DNA of 64,000 bases, from positions 124,001 through 188,000 of the forward strand of contig CANGEP010000002.1 in assembly GCA_947452905.1 (NCBI GenBank), written 5' to 3'. Source of the stretch: Bacteroidota bacterium. GTDB taxonomy: Bacteria > Bacteroidota > Bacteroidia > Chitinophagales > Chitinophagaceae. The notes under the pieces are model-generated. The model had not been told where the DNA came from. It did not search any database and saw only the letters and a list, made by a program, of their open reading frames with translations. This document shows positions 16,359-24,480 of this stretch, piece by piece. The position numbers and the translations under genes were made by a program. Every line of letters starts with the position of its first letter. Position 1 is the first letter of the stretch.

Positions 16359-17502
16359 TGTAAATTTTCTTTTTATCTAAAAGATAGGCAAGGCTTGCCA
16401 TAAATGCTATAAAGCAAAGGGCATATATAAAGGAACCAATTCTTAAGTCTGCATTTACATTTTTACAAACATGCTCGTAAAACCAAGGTAGCGCAGAGGT
16501 ATAAACGGGTTTGCCTTGCTCATCTGTATGATCGCTCCATCTTAATAAGGCAAGCACTCTTGGTAAAAAACCACTTAGCACAAATATGAATAATGGGTTT
16601 TTGCCAAAGACATCAAAAAATTTACTCCATGCACCTTTAGTTTCTTTAAATTCTAATAAGTAGATAAGCATTCCTAAACTTAACATAGCAAGCCCTGTGG
16701 TATATAAAACATAACTACTGGTCCATATTTTTTTATTGATAGGGAAACTAAAATCCCAAATATACCCGGCTAGTACCAGGACCACACCCGTTAATAATAA
16801 ATGAGCGAGCATTTCATAATTTTTCCCTTTGGCCTGAATATATTGACCTGCCAAATAGCCTAGTATTACTTGTACAATTGCTGGGAACATACTTATTAAA
16901 CCTTCTGGATCAAAGGGTACTCCTTCGCCTTTATAAATATGGCTAACCCCTAGTATTGATTGATCAATCGCATTACCAAAAAATCCAGATAAACTATAGG
17001 GATGTCCTGGGGCGCCTAAAACAATATTCAATGCCCAATAAATAACTAAAATCATCATGCCCATAAACAAAGCCCATCTTGCTTTACCATAATAAACAAT
17101 AACAGAGGCAAAAAAATAACAAAGAGCTATTCTTTGAAGTACCCCTAAAATGCGCACATTCTCCCAGGGTTTAAAAACCAAAACACCTTCGGACCATTTT
17201 ACAAAAGGACTCCAATTTAAAAACAAGCCTATAGCAAATATGAGTATTGTTCTTTTGATCACTTTTTGCCAAAATGCACTGTTTCCCTCTTTTTCTAGTT
17301 TGGGCATTACAAAACTCATGGCATTACCCACCGCAAATAAAAAGAAGGGGAAAACCAAATCGGTAGGCGTACAGCCATGCCAACTTGCATGTTCTAAGGG
17401 GCTAAAAATATGGCCCCATGAGCCTGGATTATTAACAAGGATCATAAGTGCTACCGTAGCACCTCTAAACACGTCTAAAGAGTAGTATCTTTGCTGGCTC
17501 AT
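16348..17502 (-). CDS. NagX-like / DUF5009 multi-pass membrane acyltransferase-family protein
   Basis: A 384-residue integral membrane protein with about ten hydrophobic segments. It starts RYYSLDVFRGATVALMILVN and has the HGCTPTDLVFPFFLFAVGNAM segment typical of the heparan-alpha-glucosaminide N-acetyltransferase/NagX family (COG4299). Members are thought to transfer acetyl groups to amino sugars across the membrane or are linked to chitin and GlcNAc use. Its tail-to-tail overlap with the kinase-MurU pair agrees with an amino-sugar role, but the direction differs and no activity can be read from sequence. Confidence 0.8.
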   Translation of the reverse strand: MSQQRYYSLDVFRGATVALMILVNNPGSWGHIFSPLEHASWHGCTPTDLVFPFFLFAVGNAMSFVMPKLEKEGNSAFWQKVIKRTILIFAIGLFLNWSPFVKWSEGVLVFKPWENVRILGVLQRIALCYFFASVIVYYGKARWALFMGMMILVIYWALNIVLGAPGHPYSLSGFFGNAIDQSILGVSHIYKGEGVPFDPEGLISMFPAIVQVILGYLAGQYIQAKGKNYEMLAHLLLTGVVLVLAGYIWDFSFPINKKIWTSSYVLYTTGLAMLSLGMLIYLLEFKETKGAWSKFFDVFGKNPLFIFVLSGFLPRVLALLRWSDHTDEQGKPVYTSALPWFYEHVCKNVNADLRIGSFIYALCFIAFMASLAYLLDKKKIYIKV

Positions 17503-17516
17503 ATCATTGAAAATTA

Positions 17517-17524
17517 TATATTTG
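17517..17524 (+). promoter_or_regulatory. -7 element for rfbBCA
   Basis: The bases TATATTTG match TAnnTTTG exactly, 16 bp before the rfbB ATG. It lies in the 38-bp space between rfbB and the divergent NagX-like gene. No convincing -33 TTG was placed. Confidence 0.5.
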
Positions 17525-17540
17525 TAAGATACAAATTCAG

Positions 17541-18635
17541 ATGCAAAAAAACATATTAATTACAGGAGGTGCAGGCTTTATTGGATCCCATGTGGTACGT
17601 TTAATGGTAACCAAATACCCTGACTATCAAATCTTTAATTTAGACGCACTAACCTATGCAGGTAATTTAGAGAATTTAAAGGATATTGAAAAATTGCCTA
17701 ATTATCATTTTGTAAAAGCAAATATTTTAGAAGCTGATACATTAAAAGAAATTTTCCAAAAACATGCCATCACCGATGTGATTCATTTGGCAGCAGAATC
17801 GCATGTAGACCGTTCGATTGTTTCTCCGCTGGATTTTGTTTATACCAATGTAATTGGTACAGTGAATTTATTAAATACCGCTAAGGATTTTTGGAAGGGC
17901 GATTTGAGTTACGAAAAAGCACATGATGGATCTTGGGATAACAATAGAGATCATTTATTTTATCATATTTCTACCGATGAAGTGTATGGAAGCTTAGGCA
18001 AAGAAGGACTGTTTACAGAAACCACTCCCTACGATCCTAATTCACCTTACTCTGCCAGTAAAGCAGCAAGTGATCATTTTGTTAGAGCATATGGGGAGAC
18101 CTATCAATTACCCATGGTAATATCCAACTGTTCTAATAACTATGGACCTAATCATTTTCCAGAAAAATTAATTCCTTTATTCATTCATAATATCATAAAC
18201 AAAAAACCATTGCCAGTATATGGGGATGGTTTATATACCCGCGATTGGTTGTATGTTATTGATCATGCAAGAGCGATTGATTTAATATTTCATGAGGGAA
18301 AAAGAGGGGATACTTATAATATTGGTGGTTTTAATGAATGGACCAATATTGATTTGGTAAAATTATTATGCACTCAGATGGACGAAAAATTAGGAAGATC
18401 AAAAGGGGAGAGTGAAGGTTTAATTACTTATGTGAAAGATAGACCAGGTCATGATCGTCGTTATGCTATTGATGCTACAAAATTAAATAAGGAATTAGGA
18501 TGGACACCCTCCGTTACTTTTGAGCAAGGCTTAGCGGAAACCATCGATTGGTATTTACAAAACACTGCTTGGTTAGAAAATGTAACCAGTGGGGCGTATC
18601 AAGATTATTACTCATCCATGTATTCTAATAGATAA
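17541..18635 (+). CDS. rfbB: dTDP-glucose 4,6-dehydratase
   Basis: NAD-dependent SDR-fold enzyme that converts dTDP-glucose to dTDP-4-keto-6-deoxyglucose. The nucleotide loop GGAGFIGSHVVR, the active-site HISTDEVYGSLG and the SDR pair Y-x3-K in YSASKAASD are all present, and the length of 364 residues is normal. It is the first gene of a tight rfbBCA operon; its stop overlaps the rfbC start by one base (TAATG), suggesting translational coupling. Confidence 0.96.
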   Translation: MQKNILITGGAGFIGSHVVRLMVTKYPDYQIFNLDALTYAGNLENLKDIEKLPNYHFVKANILEADTLKEIFQKHAITDVIHLAAESHVDRSIVSPLDFVYTNVIGTVNLLNTAKDFWKGDLSYEKAHDGSWDNNRDHLFYHISTDEVYGSLGKEGLFTETTPYDPNSPYSASKAASDHFVRAYGETYQLPMVISNCSNNYGPNHFPEKLIPLFIHNIINKKPLPVYGDGLYTRDWLYVIDHARAIDLIFHEGKRGDTYNIGGFNEWTNIDLVKLLCTQMDEKLGRSKGESEGLITYVKDRPGHDRRYAIDATKLNKELGWTPSVTFEQGLAETIDWYLQNTAWLENVTSGAYQDYYSSMYSNR

Positions 18636-19186
18636 TGAAAGTTGAACAAACTCCTTTAGCTGGTTGTTTTATTATTCACGAAAAAGTGAATGGTGATGCA
18701 CGTGGATATTTTATTGAAACTTTTAATCAAAGAGATTTTGCAGCCGCTACAGGATTGGATATGGTATTTGTACAAGATAATCAATCTAAATCATCCAAGG
18801 GGGTGCTAAGAGGACTTCATATGCAAAGAGGAACTTCGGCACAAGCCAAGCTAGTAAGGGTTTTAGAGGGGGCTGTTTTGGATGTAGTGGTGGATTTAAG
18901 AAAAGGCTCGCCCACCTTTGGACAACATTTTACAATCGAGTTAACTGCCGATAATCATAAACAATTTTTTGTGCCTGCAGGATTTGCACACGGCTTTGTA
19001 GTATTAAGTGAAACAGCTACTTTTTTTTATAAGGTAGATAAATTTTATGAGCCAGGCAATGAAGTAGGTATCATGTATAATGATGAGGATTTAAATATTG
19101 ACTGGAAATTACCAACAAGTGAATTGATATTTTCGGAAAAAGATAAAACATTAGGAAGTTTTGCTGCCTATGCGGCGAGCTTATAA
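18635..19186 (+). CDS. rfbC: dTDP-4-dehydrorhamnose 3,5-epimerase
   Basis: Cupin-fold epimerase of 183 residues, acting after RfbB on dTDP-4-keto-6-deoxyglucose. The signature FVQDNQSKSSKGVLRGLHMQ carries the catalytic histidine, and FVPAGFAHGFVVLSE the second conserved block. The start codon shares a base with the rfbB stop. The pathway's final reductase gene (rfbD) does not follow; rfbA does. Confidence 0.96.
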   Translation: MKVEQTPLAGCFIIHEKVNGDARGYFIETFNQRDFAAATGLDMVFVQDNQSKSSKGVLRGLHMQRGTSAQAKLVRVLEGAVLDVVVDLRKGSPTFGQHFTIELTADNHKQFFVPAGFAHGFVVLSETATFFYKVDKFYEPGNEVGIMYNDEDLNIDWKLPTSELIFSEKDKTLGSFAAYAASL

Positions 19187-19202
19187 AAAATAAAAAATTA
19201 TT

Positions 19203-20063
19203 ATGAAGGGAATTATATTAGCAGGCGGATCAGGTACAAGATTGTATCCTATTACCAAGGGCATAAGTAAGCAATTAATGCCTATTTATGATAAGCCGAT
19301 GATTTACTATCCCTTATCTGTACTAATGTTAGCAGGCATTAAGGAAGTTCTTATTATTACTACACCAGAAGATAGCGATCAATTCAAAAGATTATTAGGA
19401 GATGGTTCAGAAATTGGCTGCAGTTTTAGTTATGCAGTACAAGCCGTGCCCAATGGCTTAGCGCAAGCTTTTGTTATTGGTGCCGATTTTATTGGTTCAG
19501 ATAAAGTAGCCTTAGTATTAGGGGACAATATATTTTATGGGGCAGGTTTTAGTAAACTGGTACAATCTTTTAACGATGTTAATGGTGCGGCCGTTTTTGC
19601 CTATGAAGTAAATGATCCAGAAAGATATGGGGTGGTGGAATTTGATGCCCATAATAATGCTTTATCCTTAGAAGAAAAACCAACAGCACCTAAATCAAAT
19701 TATGCAGTTCCTGGTTTGTATTTTTACGATAATCAAGTTGTAGAGATTGCTAAAAATATTCCTGCTTCACCCAGAGGAGAGTACGAAATTACCGACGTTA
19801 ACAAAGTTTACTTGGAGCAAAAGCAATTACAAGTAGGTATCATGAATCGTGGTACTGCATGGTTGGATACAGGTACCTTTGAATCTTTGGCAGATGCTTG
19901 TGAGTTTGTAAGAGTGATTGAAAAAAGACAAAGTCAAAAGATTGGATGTATCGAAGAGGTAGCTTTCCGAATGGGCTTTATTGACAAAGCACAATTACTG
20001 GTTTTGGCTGATAAATATGCAAAAAGTGGGTATGGAGAATACCTTAGGGGCTTAAAAAAGTAG
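19203..20063 (+). CDS. rfbA: Glucose-1-phosphate thymidylyltransferase
   Basis: Makes dTDP-glucose from dTTP and glucose-1-phosphate, the entry step for dTDP-deoxysugars. It starts [20 protein letters not shown] and has the metal-binding [10 protein letters not shown], the EEKP motif and the conserved [11 protein letters not shown]. The length of 286 residues is normal. It is the last gene of rfbBCA. The B12-type MerR gene starts 42 bp later on the same strand, and no terminator is visible between them, so readthrough is possible. Confidence 0.96.
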   Translation: MKGIILAGGSGTRLYPITKGISKQLMPIYDKPMIYYPLSVLMLAGIKEVLIITTPEDSDQFKRLLGDGSEIGCSFSYAVQAVPNGLAQAFVIGADFIGSDKVALVLGDNIFYGAGFSKLVQSFNDVNGAAVFAYEVNDPERYGVVEFDAHNNALSLEEKPTAPKSNYAVPGLYFYDNQVVEIAKNIPASPRGEYEITDVNKVYLEQKQLQVGIMNRGTAWLDTGTFESLADACEFVRVIEKRQSQKIGCIEEVAFRMGFIDKAQLLVLADKYAKSGYGEYLRGLKK

Positions 20064-20104
20064 TCTTTTACTGAACTTTTCTGTTTTTGTGTTGTTTTAG
20101 CTAT

Positions 20105-20983
20105 ATGTCATCTTATACCATCAAGGATTTAGAGCAGATTTCAGGAATTAAAGCCCATACTATTCGTATTTGGGAACAACGATATAATTTTCTGCAACCC
20201 CAAAGAACGCAGACTAATATACGTACTTACTCTTCCGAGGAGTTAAAGACTATCTTGAATGTTTCCTTATTGAATAAGTACGGGTTCAAAATCTCTCATA
20301 TCGACAAAATGACTCCCGATCAGATGGAGGAGAAGATTTTAGATTTAAATCAATTGGACGCAGAGAAAGAGAGGGTGGTGAATTCCATGATTAAAGAGAT
20401 GGTTTCTCTAAACATGCCTTCTTTTGAAAGGCAATTGGATATGTATATTGGTCAAAAGGGAATTGAAAAGACCATCAATGAAATTATTTTCTCGTTTTTA
20501 GAAAGAGTCGGTGTACTATGGGTTACGAATCATATTAATCCAGCACAGGAACATTTAGCCACCAATATAATTCGTCAAAAAATAATTTTAGGTATCGAAA
20601 AATTGGCACATTTACCTCAGACAAGCAAGCGAGTGGTCTTGTTTATGCCAGAGGGTGAATATCATGAAATAGGTTTGTTGTATGTACATTATTTATTAAA
20701 ACAAAAAGGCATAGGGGTTGATTATTTAGGGACAAATGTGCCTATGGTGGATTTAAAATATTTGACAGAATTTAAGAAAGTAGATTATTTATACAGTCAT
20801 ATTACTTCTCCAGCAAAAAGCTTCAAGATTAATAAGTTTTTTGAACAATTAGCTGCTGTAAGCAAGGAAATTCCCATTGTATTATCTGGACAATTGATTC
20901 AAGAATACAAGGGTACAGTCGCCTCCAATATTCATTTAAAGAGGAGTTTGGCCGAGACAATGGCTTTTTTAACAGAAATATAA
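20105..20983 (+). CDS. carH: CarH/LitR-type B12-dependent MerR photoreceptor regulator
   Basis: A 292-residue DNA-binding repressor type that uses adenosylcobalamin as a light sensor. The N-terminal MerR helix-turn-helix reads YTIKDLEQISGIKAHTIRIW. In the B12 module, the light-sensing W-x9-EH motif is intact (Trp139, Glu149-His150), and the lower axial ligand lies in EGEYHEIG (His187). The context, directly upstream of an ECF sigma factor and carotenoid genes, matches known light-controlled carotenogenesis. The ATG at 20105 is chosen because it begins just before the helix-turn-helix; an upstream in-frame start adds only MCCFSY. It is likely autoregulated or regulates the array at 21032-21124. 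Confidence 0.88.
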   Translation: MSSYTIKDLEQISGIKAHTIRIWEQRYNFLQPQRTQTNIRTYSSEELKTILNVSLLNKYGFKISHIDKMTPDQMEEKILDLNQLDAEKERVVNSMIKEMVSLNMPSFERQLDMYIGQKGIEKTINEIIFSFLERVGVLWVTNHINPAQEHLATNIIRQKIILGIEKLAHLPQTSKRVVLFMPEGEYHEIGLLYVHYLLKQKGIGVDYLGTNVPMVDLKYLTEFKKVDYLYSHITSPAKSFKINKFFEQLAAVSKEIPIVLSGQLIQEYKGTVASNIHLKRSLAETMAFLTEI

Positions 20984-21011
20984 CTGATTGATTTATATAT
21001 GTTTATAATTT

Positions 21012-21036
21012 AAAAGGAGCAATTAGCTCCTTTTTT
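21012..21036 (+). terminator. Intrinsic terminator after the carH-like gene
   Basis: A stem of AAAAGGAGC with GCTCCTTTT around the loop AATTA, followed by a T run. It separates the regulator from the ECF sigma-crt operon, so the latter must have its own promoter in the following 90 bp. The T run doubles as part of the first half-site of the adjacent repeat array. Confidence 0.88.
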
Positions 21037-21124
21037 GTTTAATATAATATCAAAAAAATTAAACAAAAATTTGGGTTCATATATTTATTTTGTTTAGCTT
21101 TATGTCTTCAAGATTAAACAAAAT
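21032..21124. promoter_or_regulatory. Duplicated inverted-repeat array before the ECF sigma-crt operon
   Basis: Four half-sites of the form TTTTGTTTA or its complement occur in 93 bp. Pair one is 21032-21043 with 21058-21069 (12-bp perfect arms, 14-bp spacer). Pair two is 21087-21096 with 21115-21124 (10-bp perfect arms, 18-bp spacer). Corresponding half-sites of the two pairs are both 55 bp apart, about five helical turns. The location, ending four bases before the sigma-factor ATG, makes it the best candidate for the CarH-type operator and/or the ECF promoter region. Confidence 0.55.
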
Positions 21125-21127
21125 TAT

Positions 21128-21628
21128 ATGTCAAACGCCGAGTTTAGCTTATTACTTACTGAGAATGCAGAGTTTTTAAGACCCTTTGCTATTAATTTAA
21201 CCAAGGATCACGAATCAGCAAAAGATTTATTTCAGGAAACCTTATTCAGGGCTTTCTCTAATAAAGAAAAATATAATGTAGGTACCAATATAAAGGCATG
21301 GTTATATACCATTATGCGTAATATATTTATCAATGATTATCGTAAGCGTAGTAAACAATCTACCATCCTTGATAGTACTCCAAATGATTATATTATTGAT
21401 CAAACAAGTAATAAGGTTTTGAATGAAGGCATTACGAATATCAATAGAAAAGAGGTAGAACAAATGATTTTTGAATTGCCAGAACTTTTTAGAACCCCGT
21501 TTAATTTGTATTTTGAGGGCTATAAGTATAATGAAATCGCAGAAGCTTTAGAGGAACCTTTAGGAACTATTAAAAGTAGAATTCACTTTGCAAGAAAAAT
21601 TTTAAAACAGAAGATTCAACGCTATTAA
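21128..21628 (+). CDS. ECF-type RNA polymerase sigma factor
   Basis: A 166-residue sigma factor with region 2 (DHESAKDLFQETLFRAF, then NIKAWLYTIMRNIFINDYRK) and region 4 (YNEIAEALEEPLGTIKSRIHFARK). No anti-sigma gene follows; crtI begins 6 bp later. In such clusters the sigma factor is thought to drive the carotenoid genes under control of the light-sensing repressor. Its promoter targets are inferred from position alone. Confidence 0.92.
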   Translation: MSNAEFSLLLTENAEFLRPFAINLTKDHESAKDLFQETLFRAFSNKEKYNVGTNIKAWLYTIMRNIFINDYRKRSKQSTILDSTPNDYIIDQTSNKVLNEGITNINRKEVEQMIFELPELFRTPFNLYFEGYKYNEIAEALEEPLGTIKSRIHFARKILKQKIQRY

Positions 21629-21634
21629 ATTATT

Positions 21635-23140
21635 ATGTCCTTCCCTCAAAAAAAAGTGTTAGTGATTGGTGCGGGTTTTGCCGGTTTATCGGTGTCAAGT
21701 TTTTTAGCTCAAAAAGGATGGAAGGTAACAGTAGTCGAAAAACATGATTTACCTGGTGGGCGAGCTAGAAAATTTGAAGCAGATGGTTTTACTTTTGACA
21801 TGGGCCCTAGTTGGTATTGGATGCCCGATGTTTTTGAAAAATACTTTGCTCAATTTGGAAAAAAAGTTTCAGATTATTACAGTCTTGAAAGATTAGACCC
21901 TTCTTATCGCGTTTATTTTGAATCTGGCGCCTGGGATATGCCTTCTAATTATTCCCATTTACAAGCTTTATTAGAATCGGTAGAACCTGGCGCAGCTAAG
22001 GCTTTGGATAAATTCATGGAAGAGGCCAAATACAAATATGAGGTAGGGGTTGGAAAATTAGTACATCAGCCTGGTCAATCCTTAAATGAATTTTTGGATT
22101 GGGAGGTAATTAAAGGTGTGTTTAAATTAGATATTTTTCAATCTATGAAAAAGCACATTGCTCGCTTTTTTAAACACCCCAATATTCAAATGCTCATGGA
22201 ATTTCCTGTTTTGTTTTTAGGAGCATTACCAGAAAAGACACCTGCTTTATATAGTTTAATGAATTATGCCGATGTAAAAGGAGGTACTTGGTATCCAGAA
22301 TTTGGCATGTATAGTATTGTTAAAGCAATGTATCAGGTGGCCTTAGATCAGGGTGTTGTTTTTAATTTTGGAGAAGAAGTAACTGCTATTGAGGTAGTCA
22401 ATGGGGTGGCTAAAAATATAGTAACCAAAAACCAAAAAACACAAGAACAAAAATCCTATAATTTTGATGTGGTTGTGGGCGCAGGAGATTATCATCATAT
22501 TGAAACAAAGTTATTGTCACCCAAATATCAATCCTATAGTGCTGCTTATTGGGATTCTAGATTATTAGCCCCAAGTTCTTTATTGTATTATGTGGGACTC
22601 AATAAAAAATTGAAAGACGTAACGCATCATTCTTTATTTTTTGATACAGATTTTGGAGTGCATGGTAAAGAAATATATACTGATCCAGCCTGGCCTTCCA
22701 ACCCACTTTTTTATGCAAGTGTTCCTTCTGCTACCGATCCCACAGTGGCTCCAGAAGGAATGGAAAATTTATTTTTACTCATACCTGTGGCAGCTGGATT
22801 AGAAGGGGATACCGAAGAGGTTAGAGAACATTATTTTCAACAAATTATTAAGCGACTTGAAGAAAAATGGGGCCAAACTATTTCAGATTCAATTGTTTAT
22901 AAAAGAAGTTTTGCTGTCTCAGATTTTAAATCCGAGTATCATTCTTTTAAAGGGAATGCCTATGGATTAGCTAATACTTTATTTCAGACAGCTATTTTAA
23001 AGCCTTCTTGTAAGAGTAAAAAGGTAAAAAACTTATATTACACTGGTCAATTAACCGTTCCGGGTCCAGGAGTGCCTCCAAGTTTAATAAGTGGAGAGGT
23101 AGTAGCAGGATTGGTTAATAAAGAATATAAAAATAAATAA
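21635..23140 (+). CDS. crtI: Phytoene desaturase CrtI
   Basis: FAD-dependent desaturase that converts phytoene to lycopene, membrane-associated. The dinucleotide-binding fold reads VLVIGAGFAGLSVSSFLAQK, followed by VVEKHDLPGGRA and DMGPSWYWMPD. The C-terminal carotenoid desaturase signature is YTGQLTVPGPGVPPSLISGE. The length of 501 residues is normal. It is the first biosynthetic gene of the operon, and the crtB start codon directly follows its stop. Confidence 0.95.
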   Translation: MSFPQKKVLVIGAGFAGLSVSSFLAQKGWKVTVVEKHDLPGGRARKFEADGFTFDMGPSWYWMPDVFEKYFAQFGKKVSDYYSLERLDPSYRVYFESGAWDMPSNYSHLQALLESVEPGAAKALDKFMEEAKYKYEVGVGKLVHQPGQSLNEFLDWEVIKGVFKLDIFQSMKKHIARFFKHPNIQMLMEFPVLFLGALPEKTPALYSLMNYADVKGGTWYPEFGMYSIVKAMYQVALDQGVVFNFGEEVTAIEVVNGVAKNIVTKNQKTQEQKSYNFDVVVGAGDYHHIETKLLSPKYQSYSAAYWDSRLLAPSSLLYYVGLNKKLKDVTHHSLFFDTDFGVHGKEIYTDPAWPSNPLFYASVPSATDPTVAPEGMENLFLLIPVAAGLEGDTEEVREHYFQQIIKRLEEKWGQTISDSIVYKRSFAVSDFKSEYHSFKGNAYGLANTLFQTAILKPSCKSKKVKNLYYTGQLTVPGPGVPPSLISGEVVAGLVNKEYKNK

Positions 23141-23983
23141 ATGTCATCGTATCAATTATATAACGAAGTAACTGCACATACAAGTAAGTACACTACTTTG
23201 CGATATAGCTCTAGTTTTTCTTCTGCTATCAAATTATTACATGTTGATTTACGACAACCTATTTATGATATTTATGGGTTTGTTCGTTTTGCCGATGAGA
23301 TTGTTGATACTTTTCATGATTATGATAAACATCAATTATTAAATAAGTTCACAGCAGACACCTATTTGGCATTAGAACAAGGGATAAGTTTAAATCCCAT
23401 CTTGCATCGTTTTCAGATAACCTATAACAAGTATGGTATAGATAAGGATTTATTAATTGCTTTTTTAAAAAGCATGGAAATGGATTTAAGTAAACAAGAA
23501 TATACCATTGATACATATCAAACCTATATTTATGGTAGTGCAGAGGTGGTGGGTTTAATGTGCTTGTTTATATTTTGTGATGGTGATAAAGCTTTATATG
23601 AAAAATTAAAACCATCTGCGCAAAGCTTAGGTGCTGCTTTTCAAAAAGTGAATTTTTTAAGAGATATAAAAGCTGATTTTGAAGGATTAGAAAGAATGTA
23701 TTTCCCAAATTGTGATTTCAAGAATTTTACCAAAGAGGATAAATTGGTCATAGAAGCGGATATTCAGAAAGATTTTGAGGCAGCTTTAGAAGGTATAAAG
23801 CAGTTGCCACTTAAGGCAAGATTTGGGGTGTACATTGCTTTTAAGTATTATTTTTCTTTATTTAAGAAAATAAAGAAAACGCAGCACCACTCTATCTTAC
23901 ATACAAGAATAAGAATTCCTGATTATGGCAAATTATTCATTTTTGCGAAAGCAAAAATTCGTAGCCAGTTGAACTTGTTGTAG
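23141..23983 (+). CDS. crtB: Phytoene synthase CrtB
   Basis: Squalene/phytoene synthase family enzyme of 280 residues that condenses two geranylgeranyl diphosphates to phytoene. The two aspartate-rich motifs appear as VRFADEIVDTFHD and VNFLRDIKADFEGL. The start ATG is contiguous with the crtI stop, so translation is probably coupled. It acts before CrtI although it is encoded after it. Confidence 0.95.
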   Translation: MSSYQLYNEVTAHTSKYTTLRYSSSFSSAIKLLHVDLRQPIYDIYGFVRFADEIVDTFHDYDKHQLLNKFTADTYLALEQGISLNPILHRFQITYNKYGIDKDLLIAFLKSMEMDLSKQEYTIDTYQTYIYGSAEVVGLMCLFIFCDGDKALYEKLKPSAQSLGAAFQKVNFLRDIKADFEGLERMYFPNCDFKNFTKEDKLVIEADIQKDFEAALEGIKQLPLKARFGVYIAFKYYFSLFKKIKKTQHHSILHTRIRIPDYGKLFIFAKAKIRSQLNLL

Positions 23984-24009
23984 TAACTTTACCACCTAAA
24001 TTGTATAAT

Positions 24010-24480
24010 ATGATTTTTATTGCAGTGACATTGTTAACCTTCGCTATTATGGAAGGAATTACTTGGTTAACACACCGATTTGTGATGCATGGTTTTTTAT
24101 GGTATTTACATGAGGATCATCATCAGCCAACTGGGCACATACTTGAAAAAAATGATGCTTTCTTTTTAATTTTTGCAATTCCTAGTATGGCTTGTATTTA
24201 TTATGGAAATTTTGGAGGTCCAATTTGGGTGGCGGCCATTGGAACAGGAGTAGCTATGTATGGGTTTGCCTATTTTATCGTTCATGAAGTGATTATTCAT
24301 CAAAGAATCAAATGGTTTACAAGATCTAATAGTCGCTATATTAAAGCCATACGTTGGGCACACAAAATGCATCATAAGCATATTGATAAAGAAGAAGGAG
24401 AAAGTTTTGGGATGTTAATAGTAGCCAAAAAGTACTGGGACAAGGTTCGACAAGACGAGCGTATTCAAAACAATGGATAA
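24010..24480 (+). CDS. crtZ: Beta-carotene hydroxylase CrtZ
   Basis: Small di-iron membrane hydroxylase of 156 residues (fatty acid hydroxylase superfamily) converting beta-carotene to zeaxanthin. Its histidine clusters are HRFVMHG, HEDHH, HEVIIHQR and HKMHHKH, with four hydrophobic helices between. The ATG at 24010 is preferred over a TTG at 24001. The gene overlaps crtY by 8 bp. Confidence 0.92.
   Translation: MIFIAVTLLTFAIMEGITWLTHRFVMHGFLWYLHEDHHQPTGHILEKNDAFFLIFAIPSMACIYYGNFGGPIWVAAIGTGVAMYGFAYFIVHEVIIHQRIKWFTRSNSRYIKAIRWAHKMHHKHIDKEEGESFGMLIVAKKYWDKVRQDERIQNNG

Noticed and set aside
20984..21011. Anti-sigma gene expected near the ECF sigma factor
   Set aside because: Only a terminator and the repeat array lie between the regulator and sigma genes, and crtI follows within 6 bp. 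No such gene fits.
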